Source of the DNA: CAUZWH01 sp965224275
GTDB lineage: Bacteria > Pseudomonadota > Alphaproteobacteria > SHVV01
Direction: 5' to 3'
Length of the DNA: 64,000 bases
Assembly (NCBI GenBank): GCA_965224275.1
Contig: CBDCYR010000012.1
Span: forward strand, 372,001 to 436,000
A program made the translations under genes and the position numbers. This document shows positions 26,271 to 34,729 of the stretch, piece after piece (positions within the stretch are counted from its first letter, which is position 1; each line of letters begins with the position of its first letter). The notes under the pieces are model-generated. The model worked only from the letters and a program-made list of their open reading frames with translations, was not told where the DNA came from and did not search any database.

Positions 26271-27570
26271 AGCGGCCGTGACCTCAGGACACTCAGAGGA
26301 CCTTTTCGCCCGTGGTTTGGCGGACGTCGACCCCGACGTTTGGGCGGCGATTGGTGGCGAACTGCAGCGCCAGCAGGATCAAATAGAGCTCATAGCCTCG
26401 GAGAATATCGTCAGCGCCGCCGTGCTCACCGCTCAGGGATCGGTAATGACGAACAAATACGCCGAAGGGTATCCCGGTCGGCGTTACTACGGCGGCTGCG
26501 AATACATGGATGTGGTTGAAAATCTGGCGCGCGACCGGGCCAAGCAATTGTTCGGCTGTGCCTACGCCAACGTGCAGGCCCATTCGGGGTCCCAGGCCAA
26601 CCAAGCCGCCTATGCCGCCGTTCTAAAACCTGGCGATACCCTATTGGGTATGTCGCTGGCGGCAGGCGGGCATCTTACCCACGGCGCGGCTCCCAACTTA
26701 TCAGGCAAGTGGTTTAACGCGATCCAATATGGCGTGCGCCGGCAGGATGCGCTGATTGATTTCGATGAGGTCGAGGCGCTCGCTCACCAGCATCGACCCG
26801 CGGTCATCATTGCCGGCGGGTCGGCTTACCCTCGGGTTATCGATTTTGCCAAATTCCGCGCGATCGCCGATGACGTCGGCGCCTACCTCATCGTCGACAT
26901 GGCCCACTTCGCAGGCCTCGTCGCGGCCGGAGCCCATCCGAGTCCATTTCCCCATGCGCATATCGTCACGACCACAACCCACAAAACCTTGCGTGGCCCG
27001 CGGGGCGGAATGGTTCTAACCAATGATCCGGAGCTCGCTAAGAAAATCAATTCGATGATTTTTCCGTTTCTTCAAGGCGGCCCGTTCATGCACGTCATCG
27101 CCGCCAAGGCGGTCGCGTTTGGCGAAGCCTTGCAGCCGGATTTTCGAAGCTATGCCGGCGCTGTCGTCGACAACGCGCGCGCATTGGCAGCATCGCTTAT
27201 CGAGGGCGGGTTGGAGATCATTTCGGGTGGTACCGACACGCACCTCCTATTGGTTGATCTTCGACCCAAGGGGTTGACTGGAAAGCAGGCGGAGGGATCG
27301 CTGGAGGCGGCCAACATTACTTGCAACAAGAACGGTATTCCCTTTGATCCGGAGAAACCCACGGTGACCTCCGGGGTCCGGTTGGGCTCGCCGGCCGCGA
27401 CGACCCGTGGCTTCGGTATCGCCGAATTTCGCGACGTTGGTGGGATGATCATTGACGTTCTCGACGGCCTGACAGCCAATCCTGAAAACAACGCAACCGT
27501 TGAGGCCGCCGTGAAACAGCGCGTTGTCGAATTATGCGGCCGGTTTCCGATCTACCAGATGCAACCATAA
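26257..27570 (+). CDS. glyA: Serine hydroxymethyltransferase
   Basis: This PLP enzyme interconverts serine and glycine with tetrahydrofolate. The PLP lysine is K243 in TTTTHKTLRGPRGGM. Other motifs are ELIASENIVSAAVL and NKYAEGYPGRRYYGGCE. ATG 26257 (MPSREAAV) is preferred because GAGAGG lies 8 bases upstream; ATG 26233 is the alternative. The protein is 437 residues from the chosen start. It overlaps rpiB by 14 bp and is followed after 12 bp by nrdR. Glycine from this enzyme would also supply HemA. Confidence 0.96.
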   Translation: MPSREAAVTSGHSEDLFARGLADVDPDVWAAIGGELQRQQDQIELIASENIVSAAVLTAQGSVMTNKYAEGYPGRRYYGGCEYMDVVENLARDRAKQLFGCAYANVQAHSGSQANQAAYAAVLKPGDTLLGMSLAAGGHLTHGAAPNLSGKWFNAIQYGVRRQDALIDFDEVEALAHQHRPAVIIAGGSAYPRVIDFAKFRAIADDVGAYLIVDMAHFAGLVAAGAHPSPFPHAHIVTTTTHKTLRGPRGGMVLTNDPELAKKINSMIFPFLQGGPFMHVIAAKAVAFGEALQPDFRSYAGAVVDNARALAASLIEGGLEIISGGTDTHLLLVDLRPKGLTGKQAEGSLEAANITCNKNGIPFDPEKPTVTSGVRLGSPAATTRGFGIAEFRDVGGMIIDVLDGLTANPENNATVEAAVKQRVVELCGRFPIYQMQP

Positions 27571-27582
27571 GGCGGGGGAGCC

Positions 27583-28059
27583 ATGCGGTGTCCGTTTTGC
27601 AGTAACGACGAAACGCAGGTCAAAGACTCGCGTCCGACCGAAGACAACTCGGCGATCCGCCGCCGGCGTTACTGTCCAGGATGTGGATCGCGGTTCACGA
27701 CGTTCGAACGCATTCAACTGCGCGAACTCACCGTGATGAAACGCAACAACCAGCGTGTACCCTTTGATCGCGATAAATTGCATCGCTCGATATTGGTTTC
27801 ACTTCGTAAACGCCCGGTTGATCCCGACCGCATCGAGCGGATGGTCAATGGTATTGTCCGCCGTCTCGAAAGCCTCGGTGAATCCGAGATACCGTCTCAG
27901 GTTATCGGCGAGATGGTGATGGACGGGCTATCAAATCTCGATCCGGTCGGCTATGTCCGGTTTGCCTCGGTGTACCGGAATTTCAGGGAGGCAAAAGATT
28001 TCGAGGAATTCATCGGCGAACTCGTCACGCCCCAACGAGAAGAAGAACTCGAAGACTGA
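27583..28059 (+). CDS. nrdR: Transcriptional repressor NrdR
   Basis: The 158-residue regulator has an N-terminal zinc ribbon (C3, C6, C31, C34; MRCPFC and YCPGCGSRFTTFER) and an ATP-cone domain (about 48-140; VMKRNNQRVPFDRDKL, VGYVRFASVYRNF). NrdR senses ATP and dATP and represses ribonucleotide reductase genes. The ATG follows GGCGGGGGAGCC. It lies between glyA and ribD in the same direction, the usual alphaproteobacterial arrangement, though its targets are not in this window. Confidence 0.96.
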   Translation: MRCPFCSNDETQVKDSRPTEDNSAIRRRRYCPGCGSRFTTFERIQLRELTVMKRNNQRVPFDRDKLHRSILVSLRKRPVDPDRIERMVNGIVRRLESLGESEIPSQVIGEMVMDGLSNLDPVGYVRFASVYRNFREAKDFEEFIGELVTPQREEELED

Positions 28060-28069
28060 CGAAGCCTTT

Positions 28070-29149
28070 ATGCGAACCGCGCTTGCGCTGGCAACGCGCG
28101 GGCTCGGGTCGACGTGGCCCAATCCGACCGTCGGTTGTGTGCTGGTTCGAAACGGACGTGTCATCGCCCGCGGCGCGACTCAACCGGGTGGCCGGCCGCA
28201 CGCGGAAGCCGTGGCGCTCGGTCGGGCTGGCGTTGCCGCACAAGGGGCGACCGCCTATGTCTCCTTGGAGCCGTGTTCGCACCATGGCGAAACGTCACCT
28301 TGCGCGGATGCGCTGATCGAAGCAGGTATTGCACGGACGGTAATCGCGACGACCGACCCCAATCCGGCGGTCGATGGGGACGGTATCAAGAAGCTCGAAG
28401 CGGCTGGTATCGCGGTCGAAGTCGGCCTGCTCGGCCAAGAAGCCCGCCGATTGAACGCCGGGTTTTTCCTGTGTGTTCGCGAAAATAGGCCGCTGGTGAC
28501 GTTGAAGACCGCGACAACTTTGGATGGCCGTATCGCGGTCGCGAGTGGCGCAAGTCAATGGCTCACCGGTCCGTCGGCACGTCGGCGCGCCCATTTGCTG
28601 CGGGCCCAGCATGACGCGGTGATGATCGGCGTCGGAACCGCCGTCGCCGACAATCCCGACCTCACATGTCGCCTGGACGGTCTCTCGGACCGCTCGCCCG
28701 TTCGCATCGTCGTCGACTCATCGATGCGATTGCCGTTGACCCACAAAATAGTCGCGACCGCCGCTCAAATACCAACTTGGATCGTCACTCTCGAGCGCGG
28801 CGATGCGGCGCGTAAAAAGGCATTTCGAGACTGCGGCGTCGAATTGCTGGAAGTTGGTCCAGACCCATACGGCCATCCCGACATACCGGTTGTGCTCGAA
28901 ATGATCGCCAAGCGGAATATCACGCGTCTTTTGGTTGAGGGCGGCAGCCGCCTCGCAGCTGCCTTTCTGAGGGCAAAACGGGTCGACCGCCTGGCTTGGT
29001 TTCGCGCCCCTTCCTTGATCGGTGGCGACGGCTATCCGGTTGCGCTTCCGTTCGGCGTGGAGGATCTGCCGAACATGCCAATTTATATGCGCGAACGGGT
29101 TGTCTCGTTGGACGATGACGTGCTCGAGACCTATATCGTCTCCCGGTGA
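28070..29149 (+). CDS. ribD: Bifunctional pyrimidine deaminase/reductase RibD
   Basis: From ATG 28070 the protein is 359 residues. The N-terminal cytidine-deaminase-like domain (1-140) has the zinc motifs HAEAVAL and PCSHHGETSPC. The C-terminal reductase domain (about 145-355) has TLKTATTLDGRIAV and LLVEGGSRLAAAFL. It carries out steps two and three of riboflavin synthesis. Family members usually have about six more N-terminal residues (a TDEAF-type segment). That segment is encoded just upstream here, but no standard start codon precedes it, so a shorter N-terminus or an unusual start is used. It is 10 bp after nrdR. Confidence 0.93.
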   Translation: MRTALALATRGLGSTWPNPTVGCVLVRNGRVIARGATQPGGRPHAEAVALGRAGVAAQGATAYVSLEPCSHHGETSPCADALIEAGIARTVIATTDPNPAVDGDGIKKLEAAGIAVEVGLLGQEARRLNAGFFLCVRENRPLVTLKTATTLDGRIAVASGASQWLTGPSARRRAHLLRAQHDAVMIGVGTAVADNPDLTCRLDGLSDRSPVRIVVDSSMRLPLTHKIVATAAQIPTWIVTLERGDAARKKAFRDCGVELLEVGPDPYGHPDIPVVLEMIAKRNITRLLVEGGSRLAAAFLRAKRVDRLAWFRAPSLIGGDGYPVALPFGVEDLPNMPIYMRERVVSLDDDVLETYIVSR

Positions 29150-29154
29150 GGACA

Positions 29155-29742
29155 ATGTTTAGTGGGATTGTCTCGGACGTCGGACGGATCGATAGCATCA
29201 AGTCGAACGGCGATGCGCATTTTGTCATTGCGACCCACTACGACACCGGCGGTATCGACATTGGTGCATCGATCTGTTGCGCGGGCGCTTGCCTAACCGT
29301 CGTCCAAACCGGCGCCGATTGGTTCGCCGTTGATGTGTCCGCTGAGACGCTCGGCTGTACCAATCTTGGGCACTGGAAAGTGGACACACAGATTAATCTT
29401 GAGCGCAGCCTGCGCATGGGCGACGAACTCGGCGGTCATATGGTGCTCGGCCATGTCGACGCCGTCACCGATATTGTTTCACGCGCCGAGGAAGGTGATT
29501 CGCTGCGGCTAGAGTTCTCCTTTCCATCCGGCCTCGCGCGTTACATTGCGCAAAAGGGATCGATTGCGTTGAACGGTGTCTCCCTCACGGTCAATGACGT
29601 GGTAGAAGGTCGATTCGGCATCAACGTAATTCCGCACACCCAACAGGTGACCACATTGGGAGCGGCACAAATTGGTGACGTCGTAAACCTCGAAGTGGAT
29701 ATGATCGCGCGGTATCTCGCGCGGCTGACGGATACGCCATGA
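29155..29742 (+). CDS. ribE: Riboflavin synthase alpha chain
   Basis: Starting MFSGIVSDVGRI at ATG 29155, preceded by GGTGAGG, the 195-residue protein shows the two lumazine-binding repeats of riboflavin synthase. Repeat one includes SICCAGACLTVVQ and repeat two GSIALNGVSLTVNDV. It dismutates 6,7-dimethyl-8-ribityllumazine to riboflavin. The upstream GTG at 29146 is in frame but forms part of the ribosome-binding region. It overlaps the next gene by the ATGA arrangement, so translation is probably coupled. Confidence 0.95.
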   Translation: MFSGIVSDVGRIDSIKSNGDAHFVIATHYDTGGIDIGASICCAGACLTVVQTGADWFAVDVSAETLGCTNLGHWKVDTQINLERSLRMGDELGGHMVLGHVDAVTDIVSRAEEGDSLRLEFSFPSGLARYIAQKGSIALNGVSLTVNDVVEGRFGINVIPHTQQVTTLGAAQIGDVVNLEVDMIARYLARLTDTP

Positions 29743-30860
29743 GCATTCTTGAAACCGAAGCATTATCGACGATTGAAGAGGTGCTTGACGACGTCAAGCG
29801 CGGTCGAATGATCATCCTGGTTGACGCTGAAGATCGCGAGAATGAGGGCGACCTCGTTATACCGGCTGAAATGGCCGACACCGAAGTCATCAACTTCATG
29901 GCCAAACACGGTCGTGGCCTCATTTGCCTTGCCCTAACCGCGCAGCGCGTCGAAGAACTTGGGCTGCCGTTGATGCCGCGCGAGAATCTGTCGCGCCATC
30001 AAACTGCGTTCACGGTTTCGATCGAGGCCCGCGAGGGCGTTTCCACGGGGATTTCTGCGGGCGATCGTGCGCGCACCATCGCGGTCGCGACCGATCCAAC
30101 AAAAGGGCGGGCAGACATCAGCACACCGGGCCATGTCTTTCCGTTGGTCGCACGCGACGGCGGGGTGCTCGTCCGCGCCGGGCACACAGAGGCGGCAGTC
30201 GATCTCGCGCGCCTGGCCGGCTTCAACGCGTCCGGCGTGATTTGTGAGATCATGAATGATGACGGCAGCATGGCCCGCATGCCGGACCTCATCAAATTTG
30301 CTCAGCTTCACGGCATCAAGGTCGCGACCATCTCAGATCTGATCGCCCACCGTATGCGCTACGACACGATTGTTGAGCGGGTTGGTGAAAAAGAGCTGGA
30401 TAGTCTCTTCGGCGGCACGTTTCGAATGATGGTCTATCGCACGACGGTTGAAGCCGGCGAGCACGTCGCGCTTATCAAAGGCGATATCACCACCGATGAA
30501 CCCGTTCTCGTGCGAGTGCACGTGTTCGATGTTCTCGGCGATGTCCTCGGCGCGACGGCGAACCGCGGTGGTGTGATGCAGAACGCAATGCGTCTCATCA
30601 GCGAAGCCGGTCGCGGGGTTTTGGTATTGATCCGTAAGCCCCGAGTCCAAAGCCTGAGCGATCATATCCACGGTGGCGGATCCGGCGAGTCACAGAGCGA
30701 GATCGAAAAATGGCGCGAGGTCGGGATCGGCTCCCAAATTCTTCGCGATCTCGGGGTTCGCGACATGATCCTGTTATCGAATTCGCAACGCGCGCTGGTT
30801 GGGATCGAGGGGTACGGGCTCCGTGTCGTCGAGCGGCGCGCTGTTCCGGTCGAGAGCTGA
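29739..30860 (+). CDS. ribB: 3,4-dihydroxy-2-butanone 4-phosphate synthase with degenerate GTP cyclohydrolase II domain
   Basis: The 373-residue protein has a RibB domain (1-205; VDAEDRENEGDLVIPAE, HGRGLICLAL, GHTEAAVDLARLAG) that makes the four-carbon precursor from ribulose-5-P. Residues about 210-365 align with GTP cyclohydrolase II (VRVHVFDVLGDVLGA). The zinc-binding pattern CDCG with its partner cysteine is absent; the region reads GATANRGGVMQNAM and has no cysteine. The second domain is therefore unlikely to open GTP. Such degenerate RibBA forms are known in alphaproteobacteria. The start overlaps ribE by 4 bp. Confidence 0.9.
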   Translation: MSILETEALSTIEEVLDDVKRGRMIILVDAEDRENEGDLVIPAEMADTEVINFMAKHGRGLICLALTAQRVEELGLPLMPRENLSRHQTAFTVSIEAREGVSTGISAGDRARTIAVATDPTKGRADISTPGHVFPLVARDGGVLVRAGHTEAAVDLARLAGFNASGVICEIMNDDGSMARMPDLIKFAQLHGIKVATISDLIAHRMRYDTIVERVGEKELDSLFGGTFRMMVYRTTVEAGEHVALIKGDITTDEPVLVRVHVFDVLGDVLGATANRGGVMQNAMRLISEAGRGVLVLIRKPRVQSLSDHIHGGGSGESQSEIEKWREVGIGSQILRDLGVRDMILLSNSQRALVGIEGYGLRVVERRAVPVES

Positions 30861-30866
30861 CCACCT

Positions 30867-31331
30867 ATGACGGCGAAGCCACACCTTTTGATCGTCGAAG
30901 CGCGATACTACAAAGACATTGCCGATGAACTGCTCAAAGGCGCGGCGGCCGAGATCGAGGGTCGCGACGCCACTTTTGAAAGTGTCACGGTGCCCGGCGT
31001 TTTCGAGATTCCGGGTGCGATTCGTATCGCATTGAAATCGATCGATCTGGTCGGTGTTCGCCGTCGGTTTGCCGGCTACGTTGCGCTGGGCTGCGTGATA
31101 CGAGGCGAGACCGACCACTACAAATACGTTGCCGATGCGTGTGTTCGTGGACTGATGGACCTGACCACCCGGTTTACGCTGGCGGTTGGATTTGGCGTAT
31201 TGACCTGCGATACCCATGCCCAAGCCATGGAGCGGGCCGCGGTTGACCAGCGCAACAAGGGAGCCGAAGCAGCGCAGGCAGCTTTCTCGATGCTCGATCT
31301 CAAGCGCGAGTTCGGATATTTCCCGAGATGA
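30867..31331 (+). CDS. ribH: 6,7-dimethyl-8-ribityllumazine synthase
   Basis: The 154-residue protein is of usual length, with VPGVFEIPGAIRIA (substrate loop), GYVALGCVIRGETDHYKYV holding the catalytic histidine, and FGVLTCDTHAQAMERA. It condenses the pyrimidine from the RibD branch with the RibB product to make lumazine for RibE. It lies 6 bp after ribB and overlaps nusB by 4 bp (ATGA), giving ribD-ribE-ribB-ribH-nusB as one unit. Confidence 0.95.
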   Translation: MTAKPHLLIVEARYYKDIADELLKGAAAEIEGRDATFESVTVPGVFEIPGAIRIALKSIDLVGVRRRFAGYVALGCVIRGETDHYKYVADACVRGLMDLTTRFTLAVGFGVLTCDTHAQAMERAAVDQRNKGAEAAQAAFSMLDLKREFGYFPR

Positions 31332-31825
31332 ACGCCTCCGAGCACAAAGTCATTCGTCCGCGAACAGCGGCGCGGCTCTGTGCGGTGCAGGCGCTTTATC
31401 AAATGGAAATGAGCGGCGGTTCCGCCGAACACACAATTACGCAATTCCTCGACTACCGCATTGGCGAGGTCGTTGACGGGTTCGATTGCCGCAGGACCGA
31501 TACGGCGATGTTCGGCCGAATCGTCAGAGGCGCCAAACTTAATCAGCAGCAACTCGACGAACTCATTGCCGGGTCGTTGACCGAAGATTGGACGCTCGCG
31601 CGTCTCGATAAGATCCTTCGCGTCACCCTGCGGGCCGGCGCCTACGAGCTGCTATACGCGCCGGATGTTCCAGTCAGGGTCATACTCAATGAGTATGTTG
31701 ATATTGCGCATAGTTTTTTTGAAGGCGCCGAACCCGGCCTGCTAAACGGTATTCTCGACCGAATCGGCCATCTCCTGCGCGCCGACGAGTTGGAGCATCA
31801 GAGTGAGCGTGCGACGCCGCACTGA
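31328..31825 (+). CDS. nusB: Transcription antitermination factor NusB
   Basis: The 165-residue all-helical protein shows RTAARLCAVQALYQMEMSG at the N-terminus, VILNEYVDIAHSFFEGAEPG and LLNGILDRIGHLLR near the end. NusB binds boxA RNA with NusE (S10) in rRNA antitermination. Overlap with ribH (4 bp) and with thiL (23 bp) fits the widely conserved ribH-nusB-thiL order. It looks complete. Confidence 0.95.
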   Translation: MNASEHKVIRPRTAARLCAVQALYQMEMSGGSAEHTITQFLDYRIGEVVDGFDCRRTDTAMFGRIVRGAKLNQQQLDELIAGSLTEDWTLARLDKILRVTLRAGAYELLYAPDVPVRVILNEYVDIAHSFFEGAEPGLLNGILDRIGHLLRADELEHQSERATPH

Positions 31826-32780
31826 ATTCGAGATCATTGCGGAGGTTCTGGCGCCGCTGTCGCGCGGCGCCGATTTCGCGTTTGATCTCACCGACGATGC
31901 CGCACTGCTCAAGCCCGCGCCCGGCGATTGCATCGTCACGACCGCCGATGCGCTGGTCGCGGGTGTTCACTTTCCGCATGATGAAGCTGCCGATCTTATT
32001 GCCCGCAAGGCGCTGCGCGTGAACTTGTCCGACTTGGCGGCAATGGGTGCCGCGCCCATGGCCTATTTCATGACGATTGTTCTGCCGCCCGAAATCGACG
32101 ACGCGTGGATCGACTTGTTTGCAGCCGGCCTTGCGGCCGATCAAGCCGAGTTTGATGTCACCCTCGCAGGCGGCGATATCGTCAGCACGCCGCACGAGGC
32201 AGTGTTGTCGATTACCATGATGGGATCGGTGCAACAGGACGTCGCGATCCGGCGTAGTGGGGCCCGTGTTGGTGACCGGATATACGTCTCGGGAACGATC
32301 GGGGACGCCGCGCTGGGATTGAAATCGTTGCAAGGGGACCTCAACGGCGCCGACATCGGTGTCGATAGTCTGGTAGAGCGCTATCGGCTGCCGCGACCTC
32401 GCCTATCACTCGGAATCGCGCTGCGAGGATTGGCCCATGCCGGGATCGATATCTCCGATGGTTTGGTGGCCGATCTCGAGCATGTTTGTCGAACCTCGTC
32501 GGTGGCTGCTCAAATTCGCGCCGCCGAAGTCCCGCTATCAGACGCGGCACGAGAAGCGTTGCGTGCCGATGCCGGATTACTCGAGTCGATCCTGACCGGC
32601 GGCGACGACTATGAGTTGTTGTTTACCGCCTCGCCGGGGTTCGACCCGGTATCGATTTCGACAAAAGTTGGGGTTGCTCTCAGCGAGATCGGTGAAATCG
32701 TCGAAGGGAAGGGCGTCGTCGTGTTTGGTGAAGACGGCACCCCGGTTTCGCTCGACCGCAGCGGATATGCCCACCGCTAG
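31803..32780 (+). CDS. thiL: Thiamine-monophosphate kinase
   Basis: This 325-residue member of the PurM/ThiL ATP-binding fold phosphorylates thiamine monophosphate to the active diphosphate. Motifs are LTDDAALLKPAPGDCIVTTADALVAG and HFP, KALRVNLSDLAAMGAAP, FDVTLAGGDIV and GIDISDGLVADLEHV. The start is GTG 31803 within the end of nusB. No other thiamine gene and no TPP riboswitch is seen here. It ends the riboflavin-nusB block; 93 bp separate it from the FliL-like gene. Confidence 0.94.
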   Translation: MSVRRRTEFEIIAEVLAPLSRGADFAFDLTDDAALLKPAPGDCIVTTADALVAGVHFPHDEAADLIARKALRVNLSDLAAMGAAPMAYFMTIVLPPEIDDAWIDLFAAGLAADQAEFDVTLAGGDIVSTPHEAVLSITMMGSVQQDVAIRRSGARVGDRIYVSGTIGDAALGLKSLQGDLNGADIGVDSLVERYRLPRPRLSLGIALRGLAHAGIDISDGLVADLEHVCRTSSVAAQIRAAEVPLSDAAREALRADAGLLESILTGGDDYELLFTASPGFDPVSISTKVGVALSEIGEIVEGKGVVVFGEDGTPVSLDRSGYAHR

Positions 32781-32873
32781 GCTATCTCCCTAGCCGCCGC
32801 AAATGCTTGCATCACGGGGTCGAGATCGCGTATCGATCCTAAAGCGCCTCCAGTCGGCGCTGACTGAATCCGA

Positions 32874-33371
32874 ATGAAACTCATTATTCTTGTCGCCATC
32901 GTGTTGGTCGTGCTGGTTCTCGGTGGCGGGGCCGCTTATATGACCCTGTTTACGCCCTCGCCCAAACAAGATGTTGTCGTCGAGGAAAAAGAACCCGAGC
33001 GTGACACGGACGATTTCGTAAAGCTTGCGCTCCAGCCCTTCACGGTTCCCGTCACCAGCAGAAAAAATACCTTCATCGGTGTTGATCTCACTTTCGCCGA
33101 CGAATCAGCAGCGGAGTTTGCCGGGACCAGATTGCCAAGGTTACGCAGCGCGATTCTTGAGGAGCTTTATGAAGCGGCGGATAAAGGGGGCAAAGCTGGC
33201 GGCGTGCGCGATTTCGAAGCACTCTCCGAAAGCTTGACGCGGATCGTGGCTGACGTCGTTGGCAAGGAAAAGCTGGTCAGCGTCGCCGTCAGAGATATGA
33301 CCAAAGAGCTCTCTAAAAAACCAGCTCTGCCAACCCCCGAACCGGCCAAGAAGAAATCCAGCGGGCACTAG
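32874..33371 (+). CDS. FliL-like membrane-anchored protein
   Basis: The 165-residue protein has an N-terminal membrane segment (about 3-25), a charged linker with repeated Glu, a compact domain (about 45-145; FVKLALQPFTVPVTSR, LPRLRSAILEELYEA) and a Lys/Pro-rich tail. This layout fits the flagellar basal-body FliL family, which sits around the stator. Similarity is judged by layout and faint motif only. It lies 5 bp before an MFS gene rather than among flagellar genes. MotAB at the left end of the window makes a motility link plausible but unproved. Confidence 0.45.
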   Translation: MKLIILVAIVLVVLVLGGGAAYMTLFTPSPKQDVVVEEKEPERDTDDFVKLALQPFTVPVTSRKNTFIGVDLTFADESAAEFAGTRLPRLRSAILEELYEAADKGGKAGGVRDFEALSESLTRIVADVVGKEKLVSVAVRDMTKELSKKPALPTPEPAKKKSSGH

Positions 33372-33376
33372 ACCAG

Positions 33377-34573
33377 ATGGAAACGATGCCCGCGGAAAAA
33401 CGCAACGTCTGGCTTTTGGCCTCTTGTCAGGCGCTTTTTATGACCGGCAATGCGCTGATGATTACGTGGAGCACACTTGTTGGCGACCTTATGCTGACAG
33501 AAGACAAAGCGCTCGTAACCTTGCCCGTAAGTACGATGGTCGTAGGCACGCTCGTCGCGACACTGCCTGCTTCGTTCTGGATGCGCTATGTCGGCCGTCG
33601 TTGGGGCTTCATGACCGGTGCGACCGTCGGCTTCATTGGCGGAATTACGGCGTCGGTTGCGATTTACGAAAACATTTTCTGGCTGTTTTGCATCGGTACG
33701 TTCTTGATGGGCAGTTACAATGGGTTTGCACAATACTATCGATTTGCGGCAGCTGACGTGGCGTCAAACAATTACAGAGGCCGAGCAATCTCCTATGTAA
33801 TGGCTGGCGGCGTTGTATCTGCTCTCTTTGGTCCTACGCTGGCGCTCTACTCCTACGAACTGATCCCCAACCATATTTACCTTGCCTCCTACATGTCGCT
33901 GTCCGTGCTGGCGACGGCTGCCTTGATACTTTTGGCATTCATCCAAATTCCGAGAATGACGGTCGAGGAGCGCCAGGACACGGGGCGCCCGTGGACGGTC
34001 ATTGTTTGCCAACCCGTATTTATTGTCGCCGTTTTGAGCGCGATGGTCGGTTATGCGTCGATGAGTCTCGTAATGACGGCGACACCCTTAGCGATGGAAC
34101 TCTGCAATCACGGCAGGAGCGACATTCCTGGCGTTATTCAGTGGCATGCGCTCGGTATGTTCGCGCCGTCGTTTGTGACTGGGCACTTAATCCGGCGCTT
34201 TGGCGTTCTGAATATTATTCTCGTCGGCTGCGCCATTGAAGTGGTGGCGGTTCTTATCAATATGCAAGGTATCACCTTGCTCCATTTTTACGCCGCGTTG
34301 ATGCTTCTCGGGGTGGGTTGGAACTTTATGTTCATCGGTGGGACGACTTTGGTAACCGAAGCGTACGAACCGTCGGAGAAGGCGAAAACCCAAGCCATTA
34401 ACGACTTCATTGTTTTCGGCTCGGTGGCGGTCTCGTCGTTTGTTTCTGGCAACCTACTCCACTACGTAAACTGGTCAGCGGTGAACTATAGTGCGCTACC
34501 ATTCATCGCGATTGCAGCCGCGGCCGTAGTCTGGCTGGCCGCGCGGCGGCGTGCAGAACCTACCCCGGCCTGA
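33377..34573 (+). CDS. Major facilitator superfamily transporter
   Basis: This 398-residue protein has about 12 hydrophobic segments. The first-half loop FWMRYVGRRWGFMTGA has the MFS motif A pattern (a basic RRWG after a membrane helix), and a similar HLIRRFGVLN lies in the second half. It should be an inner-membrane secondary transporter. The substrate cannot be inferred. It is 5 bp after the FliL-like gene, so the two are probably co-transcribed, and is followed by 156 bp before hppA. Confidence 0.85.
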   Translation: METMPAEKRNVWLLASCQALFMTGNALMITWSTLVGDLMLTEDKALVTLPVSTMVVGTLVATLPASFWMRYVGRRWGFMTGATVGFIGGITASVAIYENIFWLFCIGTFLMGSYNGFAQYYRFAAADVASNNYRGRAISYVMAGGVVSALFGPTLALYSYELIPNHIYLASYMSLSVLATAALILLAFIQIPRMTVEERQDTGRPWTVIVCQPVFIVAVLSAMVGYASMSLVMTATPLAMELCNHGRSDIPGVIQWHALGMFAPSFVTGHLIRRFGVLNIILVGCAIEVVAVLINMQGITLLHFYAALMLLGVGWNFMFIGGTTLVTEAYEPSEKAKTQAINDFIVFGSVAVSSFVSGNLLHYVNWSAVNYSALPFIAIAAAAVVWLAARRRAEPTPA

Positions 34574-34729
34574 ACCAGACTTCTGAGGTCGTCCGACTTT
34601 TGTTGCCATCCCACTGTAACTTTGGCATTTTCCGCCCGCGAGTGGGCGGGCGTCACCACGACACCGCGTCGACTGGTTGATCATGCTTCGGTAGCGGCCG
34701 AATCAACTCATTCAAGAGGGGGCCAGTTT

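Noticed and set aside
28000..31000. FMN riboswitch for the riboflavin genes
   Set aside because: No RFN-type conserved segments were seen upstream of ribD, ribE or ribB, and the genes are packed with overlaps that leave no room for a leader.
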